A DNA stretch of 64,000 nucleotides. Origin: Verrucomicrobiales bacterium (GTDB lineage: Bacteria; Verrucomicrobiota; Verrucomicrobiia; Limisphaerales; J093). The stretch lies in the NCBI GenBank assembly GCA_024233215.1, contig JACKPW010000023.1, positions 30,752 to 94,751 on the forward strand, in the 5' to 3' direction. The notes under the pieces are model-generated. The model ran no database searches. It saw nothing but the letters and a program-made list of their open reading frames with translations, and was not told the origin of the DNA. The stretch's first letter is position 1; each line of letters starts with the position of its first letter. Shown here piece after piece: positions 8,051 through 17,380 of this stretch. A program made the translations under genes and the position numbers.

Positions 8051-10128
8051 TGGGCGTTGACCGCGCGGTAGAACTGCCAGGAGCCGGGCTCGTTGACCTC
8101 GACGGTCTCGGTGGCTCCGGTCAGCGTCACGTTTTGGAGATCACTCCAGGCATCGAGCGTGGAGGAACCCTGGATGCGGTAGGTGGCCCCGACGGTGCCG
8201 CTCAGGGTGAAGCTGAACACCCCGTCCGCGAAGACCGCTTCGGACAGCGTGGCCGGATCCGCCGGCGGCGCCTGTTCCCAATCAAGCTGCAACACACCGA
8301 GGTAGGTGAAGTGATACCCGTTGTCGTTGTTGGGTCCCGGGGTGAGCGCCACGGTGATCTCACCCGCGGCATCCGGCACCACGTCCATGGCCGACACGCT
8401 CTGGTCCACGTTGTCGACCGGGTTGAAATACACCACGGTCTCGGTGGCGCCGGTGACGGTGAATTGGGTTTCCCGGTTGTCGGCGCCGCCGGTCACGCGG
8501 GAGGCGTAGAAGGTGAGGTCGTAAGCCGCGCCGGGGGTCAGGCCGGTGAGTTTGAACACGGGGAAGATGTCGGTAAGCGTGCCCCATTCCTCGGTGTTGC
8601 CGTACAGCGAGTCACGCGTCGCGCTGACGGGATACGGCGCCGGATCCTGCGTGCCGTTGGTGTTGGCCCCGTTGAAGCGGGACACCATCTGCCAGCCGAT
8701 CGCAGTCGGGGTGCCGTCCACCGTGACCATGTCGGCCAGCACGCCATCATCCGTGCTTCCCACCGCCTCGGTGACGTTGTTCCAGGAGTCGGTGACGCCC
8801 GCCGCCGCATCGCTCGGGGTGCCGGCGGCCCCCAGATCCACCAGAATCCGAGGCGTGAACGGCTGGCTCCAGTCCACCTGCATCACACCGAGGTAGGTGA
8901 AATGGTTGGCGTTGTTGTTGTTCGGTCCGGGCCCAACGTTCACGGTGAGTTCCCCTGCGGCGGTCGGTTTCAGGCCGGTCACCTGTACCGTATTGTCCAC
9001 ATTGCCGCCGGCGTTGAGGTCGCCGAAGGCCGAGTTTGCGCCGGTCACCGTGTAGCGGGTCTCACGGTTGTCCGTGGCGGTGCGGGAGCCGTAGAAGACA
9101 AAATCGTAAACGGCCAGCGGGTTCAGACCGGTCAACTTGAACTCCGGGAAAACGTCCGACAACCCACTGAACGCCTCGGTGTTGCCAAAGAGCGAGTCGC
9201 TCGTGGCGGTCGTCGGGTAGACGGTCGCCGCCGTGCTGCCGGCGGTGTTGGCGCCGTTGAACCGGGCCACCATCTCGAGCCCGGCGCCGGTCGCGGAGCC
9301 GTCCGGTGTCACGAGGTCGGTGAGCACACCCGCATCGTCGGTTCCAACGGTGGTGGTGACGTTGTTCCACCAGGTTTCCGGCTCGGGTTCCACGGCTTCC
9401 GTCAACGAGGCGTCGCTCCCGAAATCAAACAGCCAGGCCTGACCGGTGGCGGTGTCCTCGAGCTTCAACACCCCGAGGTAGGTGAAGTGGTAGGCGTTGT
9501 TGTTGTTCGGGCCCGGTTCGAGGCGGATGCCGATCTCGGTGAAGTCGTTCGCCACCACGCCGGTGACCTGAACCATGGCGTCGATGTTGTTGGCGGGATC
9601 ATAGTCCACGCTCTGGGTGTTCGCGCCGGTCACGGTGTAACGGGTTTCGCGGTTGTCGCTGACCCCCGTGCGCGAGGCGTAGAAGGTCAGGTTGTAGGTG
9701 CCGCCCTGCGTCAGACCGCTCAGAATGAATTCCGGAAACACCCCCGTCAGGGTCTGCCATTCCTCGGTGTTCCCGTACAGCGTATCCCGGGTCGCTGACG
9801 TTGGATAGGCCGTGGAAGCGAGCGTGCCGTTTTCGTTCGGCCCGTTGAACCGCGCGATCATGTACAGCCAGGCGAGGGTTGTGTTCCCTTCCGTGTCCAC
9901 CAATCCGAACAACGACCCCGCCGGATCGGTGCCGACCGTGGTGATGTTGTTCCAGTAGGTGGTGGGGCCGCCGGCCCCGGGCTGGGTGATGGAGGCGTCG
10001 GCGCCGAAATCAAACAGCATCTGGTCGGCCCTGGGGCCGGGGATGACGCCTGCCAGGGCGAGGCTTGCGACGGCCAGAGCGATCGAACCGGTCTTCCGGC
10101 TTGCGATGAGAGAACACTTCTTTTTCAT
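8047..10128 (-). CDS. Secreted protein with three tandem copies of an unassigned ~190-residue domain
   Basis: This 693-residue protein has a basic N-terminus and a hydrophobic signal peptide (MKKKCSLIASRK, core to about residue 35). Three homologous units lie at about 37-223, 232-418 and 428-615. Each opens with (F/V)D(F/L)G, then has WNN(V/I)T, RFNG.N..G, a GNTE motif, (F)Y.SR...DNRET, and closes with N..HFTYLGV. A fourth copy is in the SGNH hydrolase encoded next. The start of the unit slightly recalls malectin-like jelly rolls, but I cannot assign a family. Residues 624-693 form the common C-terminal module ending WQFYRAVNAQ. It is the first gene of a two-gene operon transcribed away from the large secreted-protein gene at 10309. 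The likely role is carbohydrate binding or scaffolding outside the cell. Confidence 0.85.
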   Translation of the reverse strand: MKKKCSLIASRKTGSIALAVASLALAGVIPGPRADQMLFDFGADASITQPGAGGPTTYWNNITTVGTDPAGSLFGLVDTEGNTTLAWLYMIARFNGPNENGTLASTAYPTSATRDTLYGNTEEWQTLTGVFPEFILSGLTQGGTYNLTFYASRTGVSDNRETRYTVTGANTQSVDYDPANNIDAMVQVTGVVANDFTEIGIRLEPGPNNNNAYHFTYLGVLKLEDTATGQAWLFDFGSDASLTEAVEPEPETWWNNVTTTVGTDDAGVLTDLVTPDGSATGAGLEMVARFNGANTAGSTAATVYPTTATSDSLFGNTEAFSGLSDVFPEFKLTGLNPLAVYDFVFYGSRTATDNRETRYTVTGANSAFGDLNAGGNVDNTVQVTGLKPTAAGELTVNVGPGPNNNNANHFTYLGVMQVDWSQPFTPRILVDLGAAGTPSDAAAGVTDSWNNVTEAVGSTDDGVLADMVTVDGTPTAIGWQMVSRFNGANTNGTQDPAPYPVSATRDSLYGNTEEWGTLTDIFPVFKLTGLTPGAAYDLTFYASRVTGGADNRETQFTVTGATETVVYFNPVDNVDQSVSAMDVVPDAAGEITVALTPGPNNDNGYHFTYLGVLQLDWEQAPPADPATLSEAVFADGVFSFTLSGTVGATYRIQGSSTLDAWSDLQNVTLTGATETVEVNEPGSWQFYRAVNAQ

Positions 10129-10233
10129 GACAGATTCCGTTGTGACCGGAAACTGCTAGGCGCAGGCGGGTTGGAAAGCAAGCGGATTTGCCGGTCATCC
10201 GCTTTGGTGCCGGAATCCGGGGTGGGTTGCCGC

Positions 10234-10261
10234 TTTACAGACTCGGGGCGTGCGTGATAAA
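10234..10261 (+). promoter_or_regulatory. Possible sigma-70-type promoter for the 10309 gene
   Basis: TTTACA at 10234-10239 and GATAAA at 10256-10261 are separated by 16 bp and lie 48 bp before the ATG at 10309. The match is 5/6 and 4/6 to consensus. The promoter of the divergent operon should lie in the same 180-bp gap, but I could not pick one. No good Shine-Dalgarno sequence precedes 10309. Confidence 0.3.
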
Positions 10262-10308
10262 GGCAGCGGTGGTGAGCCTGTGGCCACCGACACCCTCAAC
10301 ATCAAAAC

Positions 10309-13300
10309 ATGAAAAGCACACGAATCCTCCGCTGTTCGTTGCCCATCCTCGCCGGTGCCGTCTTGGGAACCACCCCGGCCTCGCTGGCGCAGACGGTCCT
10401 GCCCGCGTCCCTCCGTGTCACTTCGGGGGTCAACCTCAACGCCCCGGGCGTGTTGGTCCGGACCTATCAGGTGTCAGGGGCGGACAACCAGGGTCTGATC
10501 GCCCTGGCGGAGCAGGAACTGGCCGGCGACCTCGGTCCCAACGTCGCGGACCTGCAGGATCCCTCCCATACCTACAATGCCGCCACCGGCTATTTCGAGG
10601 TGACCACTCCGGTGAATTTCCGGGGCGATATCTGGAGCGCGCTGGATAACGGGGAGTTCGTGGCCCCGGATCATCCGGACGTGAGCCTGCCCGGGTTGAC
10701 GGGCGCCGCCGACCAGGCGGCGGCGGAGGCCATCGCGTTCATCGAGTTTCCCGCCGCCGGGCTCTACGAGATGGGCGTGGCCAGCGACGACTGTTTCAAA
10801 CTCACCACCTGGCACAATCCGCGGGACCGTTTCGCCCTCACCATCGGGGAGTATGATGGCACCCGGAGCATGACGGAAAGCCGGGTGCTGCTGCTCCGGA
10901 TTCCGGAACCCGGCATCTACCCCTTCCGTTGCCTCTGGGCCAACCAGAGCGGCGCGAACGGTTGGGAATGGTACATCTTTGACGCCTCGGGTGAGCGCTT
11001 GCTGGTTAACGACCCCGCCAACACCGTGGGGGTCGCCTATCGCGAGGGCCCGATGCGTCCCTATGTCGTGAGCGTCTACCCCGACCTGGATGCCCAGGGG
11101 GTGTCGCCGACCGTCGAACTGGTGGTGGAAATCAAGGACGACGTCCTGAAAGTGGCGGCCGGGTCGGCCAGCATCAGCGTCGACGACGGCGCCGTCGCGG
11201 GGGTCTCCAATGTCACCACCAGCGGCGGGGTGACGACCGTGAAGTTCACCCCTGACAGCCCGCTGGAACTCGGCTCGACCCACACTGCCACCCTGGTCTA
11301 CGCCGACACCGGGTCGCCGTCATTCTCCGTGACCGATACTTGGTCGTTCACCGTGAGCAGCGCCATCGTCTCTCCGAACGCCGCGGTGGCGGCGGGTGAG
11401 GTGGACATGAGCCAACTCGGGGTCCGGGTCTTTGCGCACCAGTTGGACGGGGCTGATTTCGACAACCAGGCCTCGTTGCTTTACATCCGGTCGCAGCTTG
11501 ACGGCCTGCTCGGGGCGAATCGGGCGGACCTTTCCGGCGCGGATGGGCAGGGGTTCTTCTACCTGACCAACCCGCTGGCGGGCGGGGTCAACTGCGTCAA
11601 TTTCAACAACTTCTACGAAATACCGGAGAAGGGTAATTTCACGAGTGACAACGGGTTTGCCGACATCCAGTTCCCGGGCACACCGGGAACCGGCGGTTTG
11701 GATTGGGACTCGGACAACCTGGCGACGGAGGTGTTTACCTACCTGAATTTCGAGGAACCGGGCGGCTACACCATGGGCATCCGGGCCTGGGACAGCTTCT
11801 CGGTCACCATTGGCGACGAGGTCGGCCGCAGTCCCAAGGACCTCTTCGCCACCGTGCTGGCCGACTACGACGGCGACGCTCCGGGCAACTACCTCTTTTC
11901 CTTCTATGTCCCCGAGGCGGGCATCTATCCGGTCCGGCTGATTCACAACATCGGCATCCAGCAGGGCGACCTGGAGTGGTTCACGGTGGAGGGGCCGTCG
12001 GCCACCCCGACCCTCATCAACGCGCCGGGCGGACTCAAGGGTTACGCGCGCGGACCGGCCCTCGCGGCCTATGTGCGCCGGGTCACCCCGGGCGTGAACA
12101 TCGCCGGGCTTCAGGACCTCACGACGGTGGAAGTGCCGAAGGACACCATCATCAGCGCTGAGATCGTGGATGATGGGACCACGGTGTTGCCCGCCAACGT
12201 CTCCCTCACGCTCGATGGCCAGGGGCAATCCACCGCCACCAAGAGCGGCAACCTGACCACCGTCGAGCTGACGCCGGCGGCCGAATTCGAACCGGGTTCC
12301 GAGCACACGGCCACCCTGGTTTACACCGACAGCGCCGGCACGTCGTTTACCGACACGTGGAAATTCGTGGTCGAGGGCGCCTATCAACTGGATCCCGCGA
12401 TGTCCTATCCGCCGGGTTCCGGCGATCCCGCCAAGCGCGGCTTTGCCATGAAGATCGTGCAGCTGGCGTTGCCGTTCGTGTCCGGCGAGAGTTCGTCCGT
12501 CACCAAGTCCGAGGGCATGCTGGCCGGGGTCTTCCTGGACGGGCAGAACGTCGCCAATCTGGACGGCGCCGTGGACGGCTGGTTCCACGTGGACACGGTC
12601 AACTTCGGGACCGAGGTGGGGGCGATCACCCCCGATGACCCCATGCCCGGCCTGCCGGGAACGGCCGGTCACAGCGATCATTATGCCGCGGAGTTCCGGA
12701 CTTACGTGGAATTCCCCGAGGCCGGTTCCTACACCATGTATGTCTACAGCGACGGTTCCCCGCGGCTGATGCAGGCCGAGGCGCAAAACCAGCACTTCGG
12801 GGCGGTGGAAATCGTCTCGCCCTGTGAGGCCGCCGGACGGCGCATCACGATGGCGGCAACGCGCACCAGCATCGGCAGCGGGTTCGGGGCGGACCTGCCG
12901 ACGACCCCGTTGGTGCTGCCGCTGGTGGTGGCCGACCCGCCGCTGGGGGACGCCGAGCTCGTCAACGCGGATCAGATCAAGGACGGCGTGGCACTCATCC
13001 GCCGCGGCGCCGTGGCGTTCGGGATTAAGGCAGCGAATGCCAAGGCCGCCGGTGCCAAGGCCGTGATCATTTACAACGACGACTCGGGAGACCGGGCGGA
13101 TCGCTCGCCCATCTTCATGGGGGGCACGGCGACCGGTGTCGACATCCCGTGCCTGTTCATTGGCAACCGGGACGGGGTGAGCCTGGTCAGCCTGCTGGAG
13201 CAGGGGCCGGTGACGGTGAACCTGCAGGACAATCCGGAGCCCATGCTGCTGGAGCCCAACGACGGCTATTACGGGACCTGGGAGGTGCCGATCTACGTGC

Positions 13301-13662
13301 CGCAACCCGGGCTCTACCCTCTGCGCCTGGTCACCGGCAACGGCGACGGCACGACCGTGGACGCGACCTACGGCATTGAATGGACCGTGGTCAAGGCGGA
13401 TGGCAGCCGGGTGTTGTTGAACAGCGCCGGCGATGCGGAGGCGCTGCGTTGCTTCCGCGGGGTGACCCAACGGCCGGAGATGCTGGTCCCCACCCGGGCT
13501 GACTCCGGCTGCGGTGAGGTCGAGGTCTCCTGGCGTGGTTCGGGTCGGCTTCTCGAAGCCGACTCCGTGTCCGGTCCGTACACGCCATCGCAGGACCAGA
13601 GCATGCCGCACGTCGAACACGGTGCGACGCAGAAGTACTTCAAGGTCGAGCCCTTGAAGTAG
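10309..13662 (+). CDS. Large secreted protein with repeated PA14-like/Ig-like units and a PA domain
   Basis: This 1,117-residue protein starts MKSTRILRCSLP with a Sec signal peptide ending near ASLAQ. It is built of three similar units starting near residues 30, 360 and 690. Each has a region rich in glycine and aromatic residues that recalls PA14 domains (YEMGVASDD, YTMGIRAWDSF, YTMYVYSDGS). The first two units end with an SbsA-like Ig domain (THTATLVY and TDTWSFTV). A PA (protease-associated) domain sits inside the third unit at about 870-970 (DGVALIRRGAVAFGIKAANA, then VDIPCLFIG), where it is usually involved in ligand or substrate binding. No protease triad is visible. The end (LEADSVSGPYTP, then KYFKVEPLK) matches the C-terminal module of other secreted proteins in this window. 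Function is inferred as surface glycan or peptide binding. Confidence 0.85.
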   Translation: MKSTRILRCSLPILAGAVLGTTPASLAQTVLPASLRVTSGVNLNAPGVLVRTYQVSGADNQGLIALAEQELAGDLGPNVADLQDPSHTYNAATGYFEVTTPVNFRGDIWSALDNGEFVAPDHPDVSLPGLTGAADQAAAEAIAFIEFPAAGLYEMGVASDDCFKLTTWHNPRDRFALTIGEYDGTRSMTESRVLLLRIPEPGIYPFRCLWANQSGANGWEWYIFDASGERLLVNDPANTVGVAYREGPMRPYVVSVYPDLDAQGVSPTVELVVEIKDDVLKVAAGSASISVDDGAVAGVSNVTTSGGVTTVKFTPDSPLELGSTHTATLVYADTGSPSFSVTDTWSFTVSSAIVSPNAAVAAGEVDMSQLGVRVFAHQLDGADFDNQASLLYIRSQLDGLLGANRADLSGADGQGFFYLTNPLAGGVNCVNFNNFYEIPEKGNFTSDNGFADIQFPGTPGTGGLDWDSDNLATEVFTYLNFEEPGGYTMGIRAWDSFSVTIGDEVGRSPKDLFATVLADYDGDAPGNYLFSFYVPEAGIYPVRLIHNIGIQQGDLEWFTVEGPSATPTLINAPGGLKGYARGPALAAYVRRVTPGVNIAGLQDLTTVEVPKDTIISAEIVDDGTTVLPANVSLTLDGQGQSTATKSGNLTTVELTPAAEFEPGSEHTATLVYTDSAGTSFTDTWKFVVEGAYQLDPAMSYPPGSGDPAKRGFAMKIVQLALPFVSGESSSVTKSEGMLAGVFLDGQNVANLDGAVDGWFHVDTVNFGTEVGAITPDDPMPGLPGTAGHSDHYAAEFRTYVEFPEAGSYTMYVYSDGSPRLMQAEAQNQHFGAVEIVSPCEAAGRRITMAATRTSIGSGFGADLPTTPLVLPLVVADPPLGDAELVNADQIKDGVALIRRGAVAFGIKAANAKAAGAKAVIIYNDDSGDRADRSPIFMGGTATGVDIPCLFIGNRDGVSLVSLLEQGPVTVNLQDNPEPMLLEPNDGYYGTWEVPIYVPQPGLYPLRLVTGNGDGTTVDATYGIEWTVVKADGSRVLLNSAGDAEALRCFRGVTQRPEMLVPTRADSGCGEVEVSWRGSGRLLEADSVSGPYTPSQDQSMPHVEHGATQKYFKVEPLK

Positions 13663-13677
13663 TATCGAACGGGTGCG

Positions 13678-13755
13678 GTCCGGTGGTGCCACCGGACCCC
13701 GCCGAGCCGGCTCAACGAGAGGCCCGGGCGATAGCCGCCCGGGCCTCTTTCGTTG
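13678..13755 (+). terminator. Tandem hairpins with rho-independent terminator
   Basis: A 9-bp-arm hairpin at 13678-13697 (GTCCGGTGG and its complement) begins 15 bp after the stop of the large secreted-protein gene. A second hairpin follows, with perfect 12-bp arms at 13719-13730 and 13736-13747 (GAGGCCCGGGCG and its complement), a 5-base loop and the T-rich run TTTCGTT. This is the best terminator in the window. Confidence 0.8.
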
Positions 13756-13757
13756 CC

Positions 13758-13798
13758 TTGAAAGGGGAGCGCACGCGGCTCGCGTGCAGTGCCCGGCG
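13758..13798. repeat. Dispersed intergenic repeat, module 1, copy A
   Basis: These 41 bases match the reverse complement of 41080-41120 without gaps, at about 34 of 41 positions (conserved TTGAAAGG, then GCGG, TCGCGTG and CCGGCG). Both copies are intergenic, which suggests a mobile or regulatory repeat family. The whole gap 13663-14231 holds a terminator, this module, a nested inverted repeat and module 2. I see no gene in it. Confidence 0.6.
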
Positions 13799-13870
13799 GC
13801 CCGCCGGGCACATCCAAACCGACCGGAAACCACTGTCCGAGGCGGTCCCTCCTTGCCATGAACGAAGCGA

Positions 13871-13930
13871 CGGGGTCAGTCCTTCAGCTGTTGGCGGTGC
13901 TCCCTCCGCCAACAGCGAGGCCTGACCCCG
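13871..13930. repeat. Nested inverted repeat of the CGGGGTCAG family, copy 1
   Basis: The outer arms CGGGGTCAG and CTGACCCCG frame an inner hairpin with perfect 11-bp arms at 13887-13897 and 13906-13916 (GCTGTTGGCGG and its complement). The architecture matches the element at 43723-43797, and the first 12 bases match the end of the heparinase-like gene at 17307. It looks like a REP- or MITE-type non-coding element. No transposase is present in the window. Confidence 0.6.
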
Positions 13931-14125
13931 AGCGGCCAAACCGGTTCAAGGTCCCGTTGCCTGCGCAATGGCGAAAGGGGGCTTGCCATGAACCGTCAAC
14001 CGGCAATGGAGGGCCGAGTTACACGAGGCCCTGACTTGACTCGATTCAGGGACTCGTGGAACTCGTCCCTCCGAGGAGGGGGCAAGGTCCGAACGCCTGC
14101 GCAATTGTGCCAGGAAGCTCTCTCT

Positions 14126-14196
14126 GGACCAGTCGGCGAGCCGCCGACTGATGCAGCCGGGCCGGCCACGCTCCCCGCCGGGCCGGCCGCGCTCTC
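14126..14196. repeat. Dispersed intergenic repeat, module 2, copy A
   Basis: This begins with GGACCAGTCGGCGAGC and contains the palindrome AGTCGGCG-AGC-CGCCGACT. It then has GGGCCGGCC(A/G)CGCTC twice. It matches the reverse complement of 40981-41030 over about 50 bp with few changes. It lies directly after the 3' end of the minus-strand pseudopilin gene, so it may also act as that gene's terminator. Confidence 0.6.
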
Positions 14197-14231
14197 CGGC
14201 TCCGCCGTATGGACATGGAAAAGGACCCGAC

Positions 14232-15098
14232 CTATCTCAGGCGGGTGGCGACATTCTGCAACCACGCCACGTCCGGGTTGTTCGGCGTGTCGAGATGATC
14301 CGCAATGACCTCGCCCTTTACCACCGGCGGCGTGGTTCGTTCGTCCGCCCAGTGCTTCATCTCCGAGTGGCCGTCGGCGAATGAGAACCCGCCACTCCGG
14401 CTGTGGTAGAATCCCGGCAGGTCCCAGAATCCATAAGCGGCCGGGTTGTCGGGGTAACCCGCCATCCGGACCGCAAAGTTCCCCATGTCCACGCTGTCTT
14501 CCCGGACATCGGTGAAGACGAACACACTGGACGGCCCCTGATAGTTCAGATCGGAGTATTTCCGATAGATCTTGTAGGCGCTCACCTGGGCGCCCCAGCC
14601 GCCATCCGTCCCGCCCCAGCCGCCCAGGAACAGATTCATGGACATGCTGCGCACCCGGGGTTTGTGGACGCCTGCCACGACCACCTCGGACCGGTCGGCC
14701 GGGCATCGCCAGATGGCCAGGCTGTTCCCGCAGTAGTCCCACATCAGGCTCTTCTTGATGGTGACGTCCGGATCCCAGTTCACGCGGTTGTTGGGATCAA
14801 AATCCAGGGTGCCGGTGATCCAGGCCGCGGAGTAGGTCTTCCGGTTGTCCGGATCCTCGCTGGCAAAGAGGAGCCGATCGTTGTTGTCCTCCGTGTACAT
14901 CCGCCAGGCGAGGCACAACTGTCGATGGTTGCCCAGACACTGGATCCCTTGAGCCTTGCTCTTCGCCTTGCTCAGGGCTGGCAGCAGCATGCCGGCCAGG
15001 ATGGCGATGATGGCGATCACCACCAGCAGTTCGATCAAGGTGAAGCCGCTTCGTCGCCGCGATGCGGACCGGAAAACTGATTGTTCAGGTTTGTTCAT
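14232..15098 (-). CDS. Pseudopilin-like protein with prepilin N-terminal cleavage/methylation domain
   Basis: The start at 15098 (MNKPEQSVFRSASRRR) gives a 288-residue protein. A basic leader ends SGF, then comes the type IV prepilin signal FTLIELLVVIAIIAILAG with Glu at +5. A helix with an AKSKAQGIQCLGNHRQL segment follows, as in the type II secretion pseudopilin-like proteins abundant in Verrucomicrobia and Planctomycetes. The C-terminal part has FADGHSEMKHW, a conserved end motif of this group. It should be cut by prepilin peptidase and sit in the inner membrane facing the periplasm. No secretion-machinery genes are nearby. A longer frame to 15347 exists, but the prepilin leader supports 15098. 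It is divergent from the heparinase-like gene. Confidence 0.9.
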   Translation of the reverse strand: MNKPEQSVFRSASRRRSGFTLIELLVVIAIIAILAGMLLPALSKAKSKAQGIQCLGNHRQLCLAWRMYTEDNNDRLLFASEDPDNRKTYSAAWITGTLDFDPNNRVNWDPDVTIKKSLMWDYCGNSLAIWRCPADRSEVVVAGVHKPRVRSMSMNLFLGGWGGTDGGWGAQVSAYKIYRKYSDLNYQGPSSVFVFTDVREDSVDMGNFAVRMAGYPDNPAAYGFWDLPGFYHSRSGGFSFADGHSEMKHWADERTTPPVVKGEVIADHLDTPNNPDVAWLQNVATRLR

Positions 15099-15345
15099 AC
15101 CAAGTGTCAGTTGCACCCGAACGTCGTCTATCACCATTTCGTCCGCTGTCGAGCACAAACCTGCCCGCTTTGCTGTGGTGTTAACGCAACCGGCGGGTTG
15201 TTTCGGGCCCACCGCGTAGGCCGGTTCGGCGAGGTGACCGGGATGGATGCGTCCATGGGCAAGTTGGCCGGTCCCGGAATGCAGGCCGAACTCACGCCAC
15301 AGACCGAACTCGCCAAGTCTCCCCCAAGTCCTCAGGCTTCCCGCC

Positions 15346-17322
15346 ATGCAAGTTCACCACGTTCTCGCCGTCGCGTTCCTTGGGCTCGTTGGGACCGCCG
15401 CCGACGGATCGGAACCGGTCTTTCCCAAGCCCGACCCCGCCCGGGCATTTCCGGAACTGAAGGTGTTTGACGGCGCCGGCCGCCCGTTTCGCCATCCGCT
15501 CGAGGACTGGGCCGGGGCGCGGGAGCGCGTGGCTCGCGACCCTGCCTGGCAGGCCTGGTTGACGGACCGGGAACGGGAGGTGAACGACTGGATGGTGCGG
15601 CGCCGGGACCACGTCGAATGGAAGGCCGGTTGGTGGCACGACTTTGTCAGTCCCAAGGACGGTTCCTTCCTCATTTGGACGGCCGATGAACCGGGGGAAA
15701 CCACCCTGCACAGCCGGTCCGATCCGGCGGTTCAACTCACTCCCAAGCTGCAGGGCGCCTGGGTCTTTGGGTTCCGCAGCCGGCACGCGGCGAAGATCGA
15801 GGAGGCGGCGCAGCTGTTCCGGTTGACCGGCGAAACGCGCTATGGCGACTGGGCCGCGGCGCAGATCGACTTCTACGCCACGAACTTCGCCCGCTGGAAC
15901 GGTCGGACCGACTGGGGTAACGAACGCTCCCGCCTGGCCTGGCAGAGCCTGGATGAGGCGGTAAACCTCGTGCGCTACGTGCATGCCGTCCGCACGCTGG
16001 ACGACCACGTCGCGCCCGACCGGAAACAGCGCTGGCTGGACACGTTCTTTCGTCCCGAGACCGAGATTCTGAATCGCTCGTTTCAGATCATCCATAACAT
16101 CGCCTGCTGGCATCGCTCCGCGGAGGCGCAGGTCGCCCTCTGCTTCGGGGACGAACCCCTGTGGCAGCGGGCGGTGGAAGGTCCCTTTGGCATCCGACGC
16201 CAGCTTGCTGCCGGCGTGACGAGCGATTACCTCTGGCTGGAACAATCCCTGGGCTACAACAGCTACGTGGTTCGGGCGCTGCAACCGTTCTTCGAGGAAG
16301 CGCTTCTGGCCGGTCGCGGGGACGACCTGGGGAACGAACTCTGCATCCTGCAGAACCTGGTGCTGGCGCCGATCGCGATTCGGTTCCCGACCGGCCAGCT
16401 CCCGAACCCCGCCGATTCCACCGGGGGGTTGTCGTTCGCTCCCAACGCCGGATTCCTGGCCTCGGTGCGACGCCTCTTTCCCACCGCCATCGGGTTGCGT
16501 CGCGCGTCCCGTGAACGTTCCTGGGATACGCTGCTGGATCCTCCGGAACCGCCACCGGCGGAAGTCCCGTTGCCGCCCGTGCGCAGCCGGCATCTCGAAT
16601 CCAGTCGGATGGCAGTCCTGCGTGAGGGCCCCTGGCAGGTCTTCTTTCATTATGGGCAGAACGACCGTTCGCATGCTGAGGCCGAGGCGTTGAACTTTGA
16701 GGCATTCTTCGGCGACACCGATGTGACGCACGATCCCGGGACCGTCGGCTACGGGTCGCCGTTGCACCGGGGGTTCTTTACCCGGGGGCCGGCCCACAAC
16801 GTCCCGCTGATCAACGGGGAAGGCCAGGTCGGCTGGAATCCCGGGCGCGCCATTGCCTTCGACGCGGACAACGCCATCGTCAGGGCCGCGCAGGACAACT
16901 ACCGGAAGGGGGTCGGCGCCGAACGAACCCTGCGCATTGAGGGCAACCGGTTGATCGACATCGTGAAGATCCAGTCGGAGAGCGGCGACCGGTCCCGGCT
17001 CGGATTGGTGCTGCATTTGCAGGGGGCGGCGGAACTGCCTGTCGGCTTTGCCCCGGACCCGGACTTTGCGGCGAATCCGCCCGGTCCGCCGTTTGTGTTT
17101 TGGGAGGACCCGCAATCCGCGATGTTTCGGGACACGGCGACCGTGCCGGTTCGCTTCGGGGACCTCCGGTTGAACGTGTGTTTCGAGGTCCCCGGCGAAT
17201 TCCGCCTGACCCATGCCCGCACCCCCGACGTGCCACCCGCGAAGCGCGACAGCTTCTACCTCGAAACCCGTGGCATCGAAGCGACCTTCACCACGACCCT
17301 CTCCGGCGGGGTCAGTCCCTAG
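15346..17322 (+). CDS. Secreted heparinase II/III-family polysaccharide lyase
   Basis: The start at 15346 (MQVHHVLAVAFLG) gives 658 residues with a Sec signal peptide ending near TAADG. Residues about 30-400 resemble the alpha/alpha-toroid of alginate and heparin lyases (RSRLAWQSLDEAVNL, HNIACWHRSAEAQ near 250, YLWLEQSLGYNSYV). Residues about 420-658 are the heparinase II/III-like beta-sandwich, with SHAEAEALNFEAFFG, then DPGTVGYGSPLHRGFF and AHNVPLING. Such enzymes cleave uronic-acid-containing polysaccharides by beta-elimination outside the cytoplasm. The exact substrate cannot be read from the sequence. The last four sense codons and the stop lie in the 17307-17322 segment that carries the CGGGGTCAGTCCC repeat, so insertion may have set the present C-terminus. 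Confidence 0.85.
   Translation: MQVHHVLAVAFLGLVGTAADGSEPVFPKPDPARAFPELKVFDGAGRPFRHPLEDWAGARERVARDPAWQAWLTDREREVNDWMVRRRDHVEWKAGWWHDFVSPKDGSFLIWTADEPGETTLHSRSDPAVQLTPKLQGAWVFGFRSRHAAKIEEAAQLFRLTGETRYGDWAAAQIDFYATNFARWNGRTDWGNERSRLAWQSLDEAVNLVRYVHAVRTLDDHVAPDRKQRWLDTFFRPETEILNRSFQIIHNIACWHRSAEAQVALCFGDEPLWQRAVEGPFGIRRQLAAGVTSDYLWLEQSLGYNSYVVRALQPFFEEALLAGRGDDLGNELCILQNLVLAPIAIRFPTGQLPNPADSTGGLSFAPNAGFLASVRRLFPTAIGLRRASRERSWDTLLDPPEPPPAEVPLPPVRSRHLESSRMAVLREGPWQVFFHYGQNDRSHAEAEALNFEAFFGDTDVTHDPGTVGYGSPLHRGFFTRGPAHNVPLINGEGQVGWNPGRAIAFDADNAIVRAAQDNYRKGVGAERTLRIEGNRLIDIVKIQSESGDRSRLGLVLHLQGAAELPVGFAPDPDFAANPPGPPFVFWEDPQSAMFRDTATVPVRFGDLRLNVCFEVPGEFRLTHARTPDVPPAKRDSFYLETRGIEATFTTTLSGGVSP
17307..17319. 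repeat. CGGGGTCAGTCCC repeat half-element at the lyase gene end
   Basis: This 13-mer is identical to 43723-43735, and the similarity continues for about 10 bases after it (AGTCTTCA here, AGTATTCA there). No inverted partner follows, so this seems to be one arm of the nested repeat family. It encodes the last residues GVSP, and the next codon is the stop TAG. Confidence 0.5.
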
Positions 17323-17380
17323 TCTTCAACAGTCCACTTCGTATGGACGGAATGCCCGGACATCGGGTTGACTCCCGCAG

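Noticed and set aside
11320..13833. An 837-codon minus-strand frame opposite the PA-domain protein
   Set aside because: Shadow frame; rich in Arg, His, Gly and Gln, no motif, and it crosses the terminator.
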